Origin: Peptococcaceae bacterium
GTDB taxonomy: Bacteria > Bacillota > Peptococcia > DRI-13 > UBA5745
Assembly (NCBI GenBank): GCA_031264885.1
Contig: JAISDM010000176.1
Span: 1-15,568, forward strand
Length of the DNA stretch: 15,568 nt
Reading direction: 5' to 3'
Shown: positions 1 to 7,307 of the stretch, one piece after another
How the letters are laid out: each line of letters begins with the position of its first letter
How positions within the stretch are numbered: position 1 is the stretch's first letter
Program-made: the position numbers and the translations under genes
The notes under the pieces: model-generated
What the model was told of the DNA's origin: nothing
Databases searched by the model: none
The model's input: the letters and a program-made list of their open reading frames with translations, nothing else

Positions 1-103
1 GTTCCATCCCCGCTGCTTCATGGCGAAGAAGGAATGTTCGGAGGCGACTCCGGCGCTCAGGGATGTGGGAAACGGTCATTTCTGCGCGTGCCACTGTGTG
101 TAA
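1..103 (+). CDS. C-terminal end of an oligopeptide/dipeptide ABC transporter ATP-binding protein (partial)
   Basis: Reading from base 2, 33 codons end at the TAA at 101-103. The peptide begins FHPRC, continues through ALRDVGNGHF and ends ACHCV. This matches the conserved C-terminal tail of OppD/OppF/DppD/DppF-type ATPases, where an 'FHPRC...C' cysteine cluster is followed by 'P.LR.VG.GH..ACH'. The Walker motifs lie upstream of the window. The protein would power import through a two-subunit permease using the substrate-binding lipoprotein encoded 85 bases downstream, so this is probably the 3' end of an opp/dpp-like operon. The call rests on a short tail, but the motif is distinctive. Whether it is the D-type or F-type subunit cannot be decided. 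Confidence 0.8.
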   Translation, partial: FHPRCFMAKKECSEATPALRDVGNGHFCACHCV

Positions 104-188
104 GGATTTGTGTCACAAGTCCTGAACGCGCGGCGCCGCGGTTATGAATAAAAAAAGAAACCCAAAAAAAGGAGGGAGATGTTTTTCT

Positions 189-1856
189 ATGAAAAGGTAC
201 CGTGAAAAAATGGTGTGTCTCATGCTTGCGTTCGCCATGGTGTTCTCTCTGGCCGCCTGCGGAGGGGGCGGCGCTCAGAACTCCAATGTGACGCTGCCCT
301 CGGACGACCAGCCGACCCAACCTTACAATCCGGTTCCGACATCCCCGGGAGGCGGGACCGCCGCGGCGTCCAGCGAACCCCAGTACGGCGGCGTCGTAAA
401 GATCATCGACACCGGCGCGACCGGCGGAACGGCGGAGCCCTTCGGCTTCCCCTGGACGCCCATCATCGCCAACAACTTCAGCACACCTTGGTCGGAATCC
501 CTTGTGAACCTTACCCAGGATGGCGTCTATGAGCCTCATCTCGCCGAGAGCTGGGAGATCGACCAGGACGCCCACACCATTACGCTCCATCTCCGGAAGG
601 GCATAGAGTTCTCGGACGGTTCCCCGTTCAACGCCGAAGCGGTGGCGTGGAACATCAACAGATGGCCCGTGGACGGCCGCGGCAACGAGGAGATTGTCGA
701 GTCTGTGTATACCACAGACGAGTATACGGTCGTCGTTCCCTATAAGAATTGGCAGAACGTGCTGTTTGAGACCTTCGCGTCCCATTCCTATTCCATGGTT
801 TCCATGCAGAACTTCCTCGACCATGATATGGATTACGCGAAGCAGCATCCCGTAGGCACAGGCCCCTTCGTGCTGGATGAGTGGGTGCCCGGATCTCATA
901 TTAAATTTGTCCGCAACGAGAATTACTGGATGGAGGGCAAGCCCTACTTGGACGGCGTCGAATATTACGAGATGTCCGATATTATGACCCAGAACGCCGC
1001 GCTGCTGTCCACCGGCGAGGACGCCATAGATATGTTCCAGTGTACCAACGCTGAGCAGGCGTATACCCTGATTACCCGCGGCGCGGATATGGATACGTCT
1101 TATATGCGCGGCGGCGGAACGCTGACCCTGTGCCCGAGCAGCGACAACGCGGGTACGCCTCTGGCCGAACTGAAGGTACGCCAAGCGATCGCCTTCGCCC
1201 TGGACCGGCAGGCGATCGTGGACGCGAAGGGTTTCGGAATTAACACGGCTGCCAATCAGATCACAGGCGCGGGATGGGCGGGCCATCTGCCGGACAGCAA
1301 CCCGAACCTGGTATCCTACGATCTCGAAAAAGCGAAGCAGCTTATGGCCGAGGCCGGATACGAGAATTGCTTCAGCACGACGATTTACTCGAACATACAG
1401 TTCCAGGACGTATGCGTCATCATGCAGGACCAGCTGGAGGCGATCGGCATCACATGCGAGCTGGAATTCCCGGAGCCGGGCAGACTCACCGACCTCCAGG
1501 TCAACGGCTGGGACGGTCTGATGGTCGTCAACTTCGGTCAGATCATGAATACCGGTATTTCCTATTATATCTGGTATCATCCGGATCAGGACTCCTATGT
1601 GAGCGCCATGCGTCCCGCCGAGTATGAGGAAATGTATTACGAAGCCCGCCGCAGCCTCGACATCGACAACGAGCTGTTCGGGCGGCTGGGCAATATGGTG
1701 CTTGAGTATATGACGTTTGTGCCGATTTACCACACCTACAGCGTGTACCTGGCGCGCAACGGTCTCAAGGATCACGGGTTCCATAAATATTCCGCCGACA
1801 CCATCTGGACCCCGTGGGACGCCTATTGGGAAGCCGGGTCGCCGGAACTCGGCTGA
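189..1856 (+). CDS. ABC transporter substrate-binding lipoprotein, family 5 (peptide/nickel type)
   Basis: A 555-residue extracytoplasmic binding protein of the SBP_bac_5 (DppA/OppA/NikA) family. I chose the ATG at 189, not the in-frame ATG at 144, because it has the GGAGGGA Shine-Dalgarno at 171-177 and opens a proper lipoprotein signal: charged MKRYREK, a hydrophobic core, then lipobox L21-A22-A23-C24. Cys24 would be lipidated. A Gly/Ser/Pro-rich linker of about 40 residues follows, then the typical family text 'LAESWEID', 'LRKGIEFSDGSPFNAEAV', 'GTGPFVLDEW', 'LKVRQAIAFALDR' and 'AKQLMAEAGY'. Length is normal for the family. It lies just after the ABC ATPase end and probably shares its transcript. 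The substrate cannot be read from sequence; peptide is the default and nickel is possible. Urease genes are nearby but not in the same operon. Confidence 0.93.
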   Translation: MKRYREKMVCLMLAFAMVFSLAACGGGGAQNSNVTLPSDDQPTQPYNPVPTSPGGGTAAASSEPQYGGVVKIIDTGATGGTAEPFGFPWTPIIANNFSTPWSESLVNLTQDGVYEPHLAESWEIDQDAHTITLHLRKGIEFSDGSPFNAEAVAWNINRWPVDGRGNEEIVESVYTTDEYTVVVPYKNWQNVLFETFASHSYSMVSMQNFLDHDMDYAKQHPVGTGPFVLDEWVPGSHIKFVRNENYWMEGKPYLDGVEYYEMSDIMTQNAALLSTGEDAIDMFQCTNAEQAYTLITRGADMDTSYMRGGGTLTLCPSSDNAGTPLAELKVRQAIAFALDRQAIVDAKGFGINTAANQITGAGWAGHLPDSNPNLVSYDLEKAKQLMAEAGYENCFSTTIYSNIQFQDVCVIMQDQLEAIGITCELEFPEPGRLTDLQVNGWDGLMVVNFGQIMNTGISYYIWYHPDQDSYVSAMRPAEYEEMYYEARRSLDIDNELFGRLGNMVLEYMTFVPIYHTYSVYLARNGLKDHGFHKYSADTIWTPWDAYWEAGSPELG

Positions 1857-1889
1857 TGGGCGCCGGTATAACCGAATGAAGTAGTATAA

Positions 1890-1963
1890 CAGGGGACGGT
1901 TCCCTTTGTGTTCCGGCGCTCGCGGATTTCATTGAGAAGGAACGCAGAGGAACCGTCCCCCTG
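1890..1963. repeat. Imperfect inverted repeat, GGGGACGGTTCC type
   Basis: CAGGGGACGGTTCC at 1890-1903 is mirrored by GGAACCGTCCCCCTG at 1949-1963, with one extra C in the right arm and a 45-base spacer. It sits in the gap after the substrate-binding protein gene. Repeats built on ggggacggttcc are familiar from many Firmicutes genomes and resemble REP-type units moved by IS200-like (RAYT) transposases. No such transposase is in the window. It might also act as a weak terminator or RNA stabiliser, but no T-run follows it. Confidence 0.7.
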
Positions 1964-2009
1964 TGCCGCCCCGGAATGACGGTGATGAGCGTGTCCCGCG
2001 ATGTTTCTG

Positions 2010-2038
2010 TTGCCGGGCGCGCGGCGAAATGATATACT
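2010..2038 (+). promoter_or_regulatory. Candidate sigma-A promoter for the Uma2/MFS pair
   Basis: A -35-like TTGCCG (2010-2015) and a -10-like TATACT (2033-2038) are separated by 17 bases. The predicted start near 2045 leaves about 55 bases of leader before the GTG at 2100. The -35 box matches the consensus at only four of six positions. Confidence 0.45.
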
Positions 2039-2099
2039 TTGGTTAACGAATTCTTGGCGGCGGGCGCCGCCGGGGAAAAGAGAGGGGAGGCGTGGCATA

Positions 2100-2666
2100 G
2101 TGGCGAGATTATTGTTGGATGAGAGCGAACCGATGAGTATTGATGAATTTATATGCTCCATATATTATCATGAAGGCATTTGGGAATTGTTTCGCGGAGA
2201 GTTGGTGGGAATGTCTCCGGCGGTCAGCTGGCATGATTTTACCGTAAACAGAATCAGTTATTTGTTTCAGTCTGTGATTGAGGCGAGGGGAGGGCGATGC
2301 AGGGTAGGCGGATCCAATACGGCTGTATTGCATCATGACGATTCCTTTGTCATGCCGGATGTATTTGTAAGCTGCGACGAAACAAGGATGAATGAGAAGG
2401 GGAGGTACGCGGCGGCTCCCGAACTCATTGTCGAAGTGCTGTCGCCGGCGACGAGGGCCTACTGTTTGGGTGAGAAAAAAGACTTATACAGGGAGGCGGG
2501 CGCGGAGGAGTATTGGGCGGTGGATACGGACGCTAGATATATCCTCGTTGAGAATTTCAGGACGGGATTCAAAAAGCAGTTTTCGATGGGTGATTCCATC
2601 CAATCGGACTTTGATTCCGGATTTAATTTAGATGTGGCGGATGTGTTTAAGCCTATTATGGATTAA
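2100..2666 (+). CDS. Uma2-family (DUF820) PD-(D/E)XK nuclease-like protein
   Basis: A 188-residue protein of the Uma2/DUF820 family, a restriction-endonuclease-like fold common in cyanobacteria and Firmicutes with no settled role. The start is GTG at 2100, with GAGGGGAGG at 2082-2090 nine bases upstream; the frame is open further upstream but without a ribosome site. Family signatures are visible: 'MPDVFVSCD' (D87), 'ELIVEVLSPATR' (E112), and 'KKDLYREAGAEEYWAVD' (K126/K127), together the PD...ExK-type catalytic set. The stop is followed 27 bases later by the MFS gene, so the two are probably co-transcribed. It looks more AT-rich than its neighbours, which hints at transfer. Nuclease activity is inferred from the fold only. 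Confidence 0.85.
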   Translation: MARLLLDESEPMSIDEFICSIYYHEGIWELFRGELVGMSPAVSWHDFTVNRISYLFQSVIEARGGRCRVGGSNTAVLHHDDSFVMPDVFVSCDETRMNEKGRYAAAPELIVEVLSPATRAYCLGEKKDLYREAGAEEYWAVDTDARYILVENFRTGFKKQFSMGDSIQSDFDSGFNLDVADVFKPIMD

Positions 2667-2693
2667 CACGGGAGGGCGAAACAAGGACTGGAC

Positions 2694-4088
2694 ATGGCAG
2701 AAAAAATAGATAAAAAAGATGTATTCATGATTGGGATTATGGTGTCGGGATCTTTTATCTCCAGTTTGAATCAAACGGTGATGGCGCCTATTTTACCGGC
2801 GATTATGGTGGATTATGGCATCACTCCGGCGATCGGGCAGTGGCTTACGACTGTTTTTATGCTGGTGAACGGTTTGATGATCCCGGTGACCGCGTATTTG
2901 ATCAACCGTTTTACTACGAGGCAGCTTTTTTTTGCCGCGATGTCGTTCTTTATCGCCGGTACGACTGTCTGCGCGCTTTCGTCTGATTTCACGACGCTGA
3001 TCGCCGGGCGTGTGGTGCAGGCGGTGGGCGCGGGCAACTTGCTTCCGCTGGTCTCTGTGAATACGATGCTTCTGTTCCCTAAGGAGAGGCGGGGTCTGGC
3101 GCTGGGCATCACCAATGTGGTCATGGGGGTGGCGCCGGCGTTCGGGCCTACGTTTTCGGGGTGGATCGTGGATACGTTGGGATGGAAGTATGTTTTTTAC
3201 GGCATCGCGCCTTTGGCGGCGGTTGTGTTGATCATTGCGCTGTTTACGCTTCGGAACCTGCATGTGGGAAAGCGCGCCGGTTTGGATTGGATCTCGGTGG
3301 CGCTGTCGACGCTGGGCTTCGGAGGGCTTCTGTTCGGATTCTCTATGGCGGGGAACATTGGATGGGATACGCCGCACACCTATATTCCCATTGTGGCGGG
3401 GGTGTGTGTGATCTGCTGCTTTGTGAGACGCCAGCTTCGCAGTGAGCAGCCGCTGCTCAAGCTGTCGCTGCTCCGGAATCCGGTTTTTTCCTGCGCGGTC
3501 AGTCTGTCGATGATCTGCAGGCTGGGTCAAGTGGTGGGAATGGTGATCACTCCGATTTTTTTGCAGACGGTGGCGGGATATTCCGCGACGGTTTCGGGGA
3601 TGACTGTGATGCCTGCCACGGCGGCTATGGCGGCGATGAATCCGGTGTCCGGAATGCTGTTCGATAAATATGGCCCCAGAAGGATCTGTATCATCGGGAT
3701 CGCTTCGGTAGCCTTCGGCACGTTTTTGATGTCGTTGATAGATGTGGATACGCCGCTGGCTTACATAGTTTTTATATATACCTTCCGGATGGTGGGTTTG
3801 TCCTTATGTAATATGCCGCTGAATACGTGGGGAATCAACGCTTTGCCCAACGAGTGGATCGCTCATGGCAACGCGATTGTTCAGACGACGACGCAAATTG
3901 TGAATTCCATCGGGACGGCCATACTGATTACCATTATGATGATGGTCGCGGGCGCGTATCTCGCGGGGGGCGCCACGGAGACCGCGTCGATGGTCCGGGG
4001 CGTGAACGCCGCTTACAGATTTGCCTCGATATTGAGTTTTGCCGGATTGATTGTGGCTATCTTCAGGGTGGATCGGATTAAGAGATAA
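2694..4088 (+). CDS. MFS transporter, DHA2 (EmrB/QacA-type, 14-helix) family
   Basis: A 464-residue, strongly hydrophobic inner-membrane protein. The ATG at 2694 follows AAGGA at 2683-2687. MFS hallmarks are a helix-1 segment 'SSLNQTVMAPILP', a motif A-like loop 'LINRFTTRQLF' (about 69-79), 'GRVVQAVGAG' (105-114), and an antiporter motif C 'GVAPAFGPTFSGWIVD' (145-160). Motif C marks drug/proton antiporters, and the two extra central helices ('LDWISVALSTLGFGG' onward) fit the 14-helix DHA2 branch. Substrate is unknown; export of drugs, bile acids or a metabolite are all possible. It follows the Uma2 gene by 27 bases and its stop codon directly abuts a palindromic repeat that may define the 3' end. 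No regulator gene is adjacent. Confidence 0.9.
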   Translation: MAEKIDKKDVFMIGIMVSGSFISSLNQTVMAPILPAIMVDYGITPAIGQWLTTVFMLVNGLMIPVTAYLINRFTTRQLFFAAMSFFIAGTTVCALSSDFTTLIAGRVVQAVGAGNLLPLVSVNTMLLFPKERRGLALGITNVVMGVAPAFGPTFSGWIVDTLGWKYVFYGIAPLAAVVLIIALFTLRNLHVGKRAGLDWISVALSTLGFGGLLFGFSMAGNIGWDTPHTYIPIVAGVCVICCFVRRQLRSEQPLLKLSLLRNPVFSCAVSLSMICRLGQVVGMVITPIFLQTVAGYSATVSGMTVMPATAAMAAMNPVSGMLFDKYGPRRICIIGIASVAFGTFLMSLIDVDTPLAYIVFIYTFRMVGLSLCNMPLNTWGINALPNEWIAHGNAIVQTTTQIVNSIGTAILITIMMMVAGAYLAGGATETASMVRGVNAAYRFASILSFAGLIVAIFRVDRIKR

Positions 4089-4155
4089 GGGCGGCAGAAT
4101 GCCGCCCCTACGGTACCGTGAATGACGCGTCTGTAGGGGCGGCATTCTGCCGCCC
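4089..4155. repeat. Paired palindromic repeat (GGGCGGCA family), head-to-head
   Basis: Two perfect 23-base inverted copies, 4089-4111 and 4133-4155, are separated by 21 bases. Each copy is itself a hairpin: GGGCGGCA, loop GAA (or TTC), TGCCGCCC, plus a TAG-containing flank. The first base follows the TAA stop of the MFS gene directly. The same 23-mer recurs at 10616-10638, 10760-10782 and 13179-13201, with a variant at 15166-15198. A REP-like mobile or RNA-stabilising role is inferred. Confidence 0.9.
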
Positions 4156-4176
4156 GGGACCGTCCGGAAACGGGAC

Positions 4177-4319
4177 GGGGCACGGCATGCCGTGCCCCCA
4201 CGGGGGGGACCGGGGGCGAACCGCCGCGGGGCGTTGGGGGAAATAGACGCGGGGCGTCCGCCGCCGCCCCCTACGGACGCATTATTCACGGCGCTGTAGG
4301 GGCGGATGGCAATCCGCCC
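4177..4319. repeat. Further palindromes in the MFS-ureD convergent junction
   Basis: A perfect 22-base palindrome lies at 4177-4198 (half-site GGGGCACGGCA). At 4300-4319 a hairpin with arms GGGCGGAT and ATCCGCCC and loop GGCA follows a GTAGG flank, so it is a diverged relative of the GGGCGGCA family. A GCGTCCG/CGGACGC pair (4254-4260 and 4274-4280) lies between them. With 4089-4155 these fill nearly the whole gap between the convergent MFS and ureD genes. They may serve as a bidirectional transcription end, although no T-rich tail is present. Confidence 0.8.
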
Positions 4320-4361
4320 GTTTGTTTTCGGACGGGCTGGCCCGAATACCGGGGAATACTG

Positions 4362-5198
4362 TTACAGCAGTCTGAGAATCTTCCGCAGCTCGCCGCTCAG
4401 CGCCAGCAGCGGCTCCGAGCCGTTGGAGAGCGCCCGCGCGCAGTAACCGCCGTACCCCGTCCGGGTGACGCCGGCCACGCCGTCTTTCAGCGAACGCGCC
4501 GCCGCGCCCAGGGCTTCGGCCTGAGCCTCCGATATGTCCTGGTGGATCATCAGGAAGTTCCCCATGTGCGTGTATCCCTCGAACAGGCAGAAGCCCTCCA
4601 TTGGCGTTTCCCCGGGAACATAGACGGCGTTGTCGGAGTATATGAGCGTATCCCCCGCGTATATCTTTGTGAGGGATTTGTGTTCGCGGTATTCAAAACG
4701 CTCGCCCCGGGCGGCCCTTCCGCAGGAGAGGATCTCGCTCTGAAAGAAGCGTGACGAAGCGTCCGCCAGCCGCACCTCTGTTTCGCTTCTGAAAGCGGAA
4801 TCCCGGAACGGTATGGCGGGCAGAGGAACGTAGTTCAAAGCGGCGTTTTTTTCGACGGTGAGCCGCGTGTGCCGCCGCGCGGATCCGCCCTCCGCCATTT
4901 TGTGTATTTTCTCAAAAGCCTGGGATGTCACCTCAAGCCACGCGCCTTCCTTCACGGTGATGTCTATGATCTGGCGGTCGCCTGACATAATCCCGGCGGA
5001 GGCGCTGATGAGCGTGACGCTCATCCGGTCGTTTTCGCCGCGGTTTTCACCGTGATTTTCGCGGCGGTTTTCGAGGTAGAAGGGGTGGGCGACCTTAAAG
5101 GGCGCGGTGAAGCTCACATCGGCGAGAACAGTGCGGTTCCCCGCCCGCCGCGCCGTGAGGTTCAGCCTGGAGGCCGCGCCGTATCTGTTTTCGCTCAA
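4362..5198 (-). CDS. ureD: Urease accessory protein UreD (UreH)
   Basis: A 278-residue scaffold protein that binds apo-urease and recruits UreF and UreG for nickel insertion. Family text includes 'TAPFKVAHPFY' near residue 31, 'SVTLISASAGIMSGD', 'EVTSQAFEKIHKM' and, near the C-terminus, 'GVTRTGYGGYCARALS'. Length is normal for the family. The start is TTG at 5198, overlapping the ureG stop as TTGA, with GGAGGA nine bases upstream inside the ureG end. It is the last gene of the urease operon. Oddity: after 'HPFYLE', residues about 45-56 hold a small Asn/Glu/Arg repeat encoded by a 12-base tandem repeat (5031-5075), absent from the usual family text; it may be a harmless loop insertion. The call is secure. 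Confidence 0.95.
   Translation of the reverse strand: MSENRYGAASRLNLTARRAGNRTVLADVSFTAPFKVAHPFYLENRRENHGENRGENDRMSVTLISASAGIMSGDRQIIDITVKEGAWLEVTSQAFEKIHKMAEGGSARRHTRLTVEKNAALNYVPLPAIPFRDSAFRSETEVRLADASSRFFQSEILSCGRAARGERFEYREHKSLTKIYAGDTLIYSDNAVYVPGETPMEGFCLFEGYTHMGNFLMIHQDISEAQAEALGAAARSLKDGVAGVTRTGYGGYCARALSNGSEPLLALSGELRKILRLL
5031..5075. repeat. 12-base tandem repeat inside ureD
   Basis: Three full units and one partial unit with the pattern gTTTTCgccgcg begin at 5031, 5043, 5055 and 5067. On the ureD strand they encode alternating R/H-E-N and R/H-G-E-N steps. The unit is a multiple of three, so copy-number change would keep the frame. Confidence 0.8.
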
Positions 5199-5809
5199 GG
5201 CCGCATGTCCTCCAGCAGGACATTCCTGCGGATCCAGTCCACGACGCCGTCCACATTCCTGCCGCTGCGCATATCTGTGAATATAAAGGGCTTGCCGCCC
5301 CGCATCCGCTTGGAGTCGCGCTCCATGACCTCAAGGCTTGCGCCCACATAGGGCGCGATATCCGTTTTGTTTATGACCAAAAGGCCGGAGCGGGTAATGC
5401 CGGGGCCGCCTTTGCGGGGGATTTTGTCGCCCTCGGCCACGTCTATGACGAATATCGTCGCGTCCGCCAGTTCCGGGCTGAATGTGGCGGAGAGGTTGTC
5501 GCCGCCGCTTTCCACAAATACGATCTCGGTGTCGGGGAAGCGGCGCGTCAGTTCGTCGATGGCCTCCAGATTCATGGAGGCGTCCTCGCGGATGGCCGTA
5601 TGGGGGCATCCGCCGGTCTCCACGCCCATAATCCGGTCTTTGTCCACGACGCTGTTTTTGATCAAAAATTCGGCGTCTTCTTTCGTGTAGATGTCGTTTG
5701 TCACGACGCAGATGCTGTAATCCTTGGACATACGCCGGGTGACCGCTTCGATCAGCGCCGTTTTGCCCGAACCCACCGGCCCGGCCACGCCGATTTTCAC
5801 ATAACTCAT
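5195..5809 (-). CDS. ureG: Urease accessory GTPase UreG
   Basis: A 204-residue SIMIBI-class GTPase that carries nickel and couples GTP hydrolysis to urease activation. Motifs: P-loop GPVGSGKT at 10-17, the nickel-binding Cys-Pro-His at 68-70, 'VESGGDNL' at 99-106, and the guanine-recognition NKTD at 147-150. Length and motif order are standard. The ATG at 5809 has an AGGAGA site a few bases upstream, and 13 bases separate it from the ureF stop. Its own stop overlaps the ureD start, which suggests translational coupling and matched production of the UreG and UreD partners. No key residue is missing. The gene symbol is certain. Confidence 0.98.
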   Translation of the reverse strand: MSYVKIGVAGPVGSGKTALIEAVTRRMSKDYSICVVTNDIYTKEDAEFLIKNSVVDKDRIMGVETGGCPHTAIREDASMNLEAIDELTRRFPDTEIVFVESGGDNLSATFSPELADATIFVIDVAEGDKIPRKGGPGITRSGLLVINKTDIAPYVGASLEVMERDSKRMRGGKPFIFTDMRSGRNVDGVVDWIRRNVLLEDMRP

Positions 5810-5822
5810 TTTTCTTCTCCTG

Positions 5823-6524
5823 TCAAGACATGTATAATCTGGAATAAAGGGTTTCGTGCCGCATGGCCCGTATATCCAGCCCGGGGCAGGAGCGGCACAG
5901 GTCGCCGCGGCTCAGACCCTCAAGGGCCTCCAATATTTCCGCGCAAAACCCCCGGGCGTCCGAGAGTATTCTCTGTCCGTCCGTTTGGCTCAAGGGAATG
6001 GTCTTGACGCAGCAGGCGGTCATGGCGGCGGCCTGCGCGTAGAGGAAGGCGGCCAGACCGTCGGCGGCGCTGATTCCGGCCGCCGAGACGAACACGCCGT
6101 AAGCCACCGCGTAAACGCATCTGGTCTCCGCGTGGGTTCCGGCGTAATCCGCGAAAACGGCGCCCCGCGGGTGTAAGAGGCCGGCGGTTTTGATAAAGCG
6201 TGTTCCCAGCTTCCGCGACGCCTCCCGCAGCTCCAATGGGATCCTGCTTGCGAAAATCAGATCCTCCAGCCGCGCCAGTTCGTCCAAATCGTGGCGGGAG
6301 GCGGCTTCACAGGCCAATTTGGCGGCCAGCAGATCCGAATAGAGGAAGGATGTCCTGAGATTCCGCTCGATATAGACGGCCGCGTCCCGGGCGCTGCTCA
6401 CAAGCCCTTCCTGGATATAGGTTTCCAGAGCGTATGAATGTGTGTACGCGCCTATGGGAAACGCGGCGTCGTTTATTTGCAGCAGTATGAACAATGGCTC
6501 TGTCATGTGGCGCGCGCCGTCCAT
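5823..6524 (-). CDS. ureF: Urease accessory protein UreF
   Basis: A 233-residue, mostly helical protein that bridges UreD and UreG and gates GTPase activity during urease maturation. Typical text is 'LLQINDAAFPIGAYTHSYALETYIQEGLV' near the N-terminus and the conserved C-terminal 'MRHETLYSRLYMS', whose tail docks into UreD in characterised homologues. Length is standard. The ATG at 6524 shares one base with the ureE stop (TGATG), which fits stop-restart translation since no clear ribosome site is visible. An in-frame ATG at 6506 (MTEPLF) lies closer to the conserved region and is an equally possible start; the difference is six residues. Confidence 0.95.
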   Translation of the reverse strand: MDGARHMTEPLFILLQINDAAFPIGAYTHSYALETYIQEGLVSSARDAAVYIERNLRTSFLYSDLLAAKLACEAASRHDLDELARLEDLIFASRIPLELREASRKLGTRFIKTAGLLHPRGAVFADYAGTHAETRCVYAVAYGVFVSAAGISAADGLAAFLYAQAAAMTACCVKTIPLSQTDGQRILSDARGFCAEILEALEGLSRGDLCRSCPGLDIRAMRHETLYSRLYMS

Positions 6525-7303
6525 CAGCGGGGGCGCCCGTGTTCGCGCGCAGGCTCATGCCCGTGTTCATGCGCAGGCCCGTGCCCGTGTTCATGCCCGT
6601 GCCCGTGCGCAGGCTCATGCTCGTGTTCGTGCCCATGCTCGTGTTCATGCGCAAGTCCAGGCCCGTGTTCGTGCTCATGCTCGTGCGCATGCCCGTGTTC
6701 ATGCGCAAGTCCAGGCCCAGGCCCGTGTTCATGTGCATGCCCGTCCTCGTGCCCAGGCTCATGCGTATGCCCAGGCTCGCGCTCAGGCTCGTGCGTATGC
6801 CCGTGTTCGTGTCCAGGCTCGTACTCGTGTCCATGCGCGTGCCCGTGCCCGGACGCGCCGGATATGCGCCTTTCCGGCATGAGCCTGGCCGCCGCCTGCC
6901 GGGGCTTGAAGCCCAGCTTCTCCAGTAGGGCAAACACCGGCGCGTCGTAGGGCAGCAGGAACCCGTCCCCGCTCTCGCTGTAAAAAAACGGGCAATGCCG
7001 GTTGCCGGCCTCATAGCACAGTTTTACCAGATCCTCGCGGCTTGAGACCTCCACCCGTATGCACACGCAGGGGATGATGTTGACCGCGGCGGCCGTGACG
7101 CCGTCCGAATACAGAACGTCGTCCTGCCGCAAGCCTCGGCGCGCGGCCTCTTCCGGGAACCGCAGCCCCAGTTCCAGGCCGTTTCGGGTGGTCAGCCGGG
7201 CGATTTTTTGATGCGCGTCATACCACTCGACGTCCGCGTAATCCGCCGTAAGCCCCTCAAAAACCGCGTCGCCCAGGCGGCCTTTTATATTCTCAACGAT
7301 CAT
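6524..7303 (-). CDS. ureE: Urease nickel chaperone UreE with a very long histidine-rich tail
   Basis: A 259-residue protein. Residues 1-150 are an ordinary UreE: an N-terminal peptide-binding domain ('IARLTTRNGLELGLRFP') and a metal-binding domain with 'CYEAGNRHCPFF', where His103 matches the conserved dimer-interface nickel ligand. Residues 153-255 are almost wholly His-Glu/Gly/Ala steps; I count 36 histidines in that stretch. Characterised UreE proteins have short tails (about ten histidines in the last fifteen residues in Klebsiella) or none, so this tail is unusually long. UreE delivers nickel to UreG; the tail should bind many extra metal ions and may be a cytoplasmic nickel store or buffer. 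The ATG at 7303 lies four bases after the ureI stop. The tail is encoded by low-complexity repeated DNA, so its length may vary between strains. Confidence 0.96.
   Translation of the reverse strand: MIVENIKGRLGDAVFEGLTADYADVEWYDAHQKIARLTTRNGLELGLRFPEEAARRGLRQDDVLYSDGVTAAAVNIIPCVCIRVEVSSREDLVKLCYEAGNRHCPFFYSESGDGFLLPYDAPVFALLEKLGFKPRQAAARLMPERRISGASGHGHAHGHEYEPGHEHGHTHEPEREPGHTHEPGHEDGHAHEHGPGPGLAHEHGHAHEHEHEHGPGLAHEHEHGHEHEHEPAHGHGHEHGHGPAHEHGHEPAREHGRPR
6540..6850. repeat. Degenerate hexanucleotide-type repeat encoding the UreE histidine tail
   Basis: On the plus strand the tract is a run of six-base steps such as cgtgtt, catgcg, cgtgcc and caggcc. A 25-base segment at 6640-6664 recurs exactly at 6694-6718, 54 bases (18 codons) apart, and encodes the repeated GPGLAHEH step. 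Because stop codons cannot easily form, several other frames stay open over the same span; these are by-products of composition, not genes. Confidence 0.85.
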
Positions 7304-7307
7304 ATGC

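Noticed and set aside
57..1784. Long open frame on the minus strand opposite the substrate-binding protein gene
   Set aside because: It lacks a ribosome site and family text, and mirrors the codon bias of the clear plus-strand gene. The plus-strand protein has a lipoprotein signal and conserved SBP motifs.
189..1856. Assigning the substrate-binding protein as a nickel importer for urease
   Set aside because: The family covers peptides and nickel, and no nickel-specific feature is visible. The gene is separated from urease by two other genes and opposite orientation.
6307..7014. Several open frames over the ureE tail giving Met/Thr/Asn-rich, Cys/Pro-rich or Ala/Arg/His-rich peptides
   Set aside because: They are produced by the six-base repeat in other frames. 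Only the ureE frame continues into a conserved domain with GNRH.
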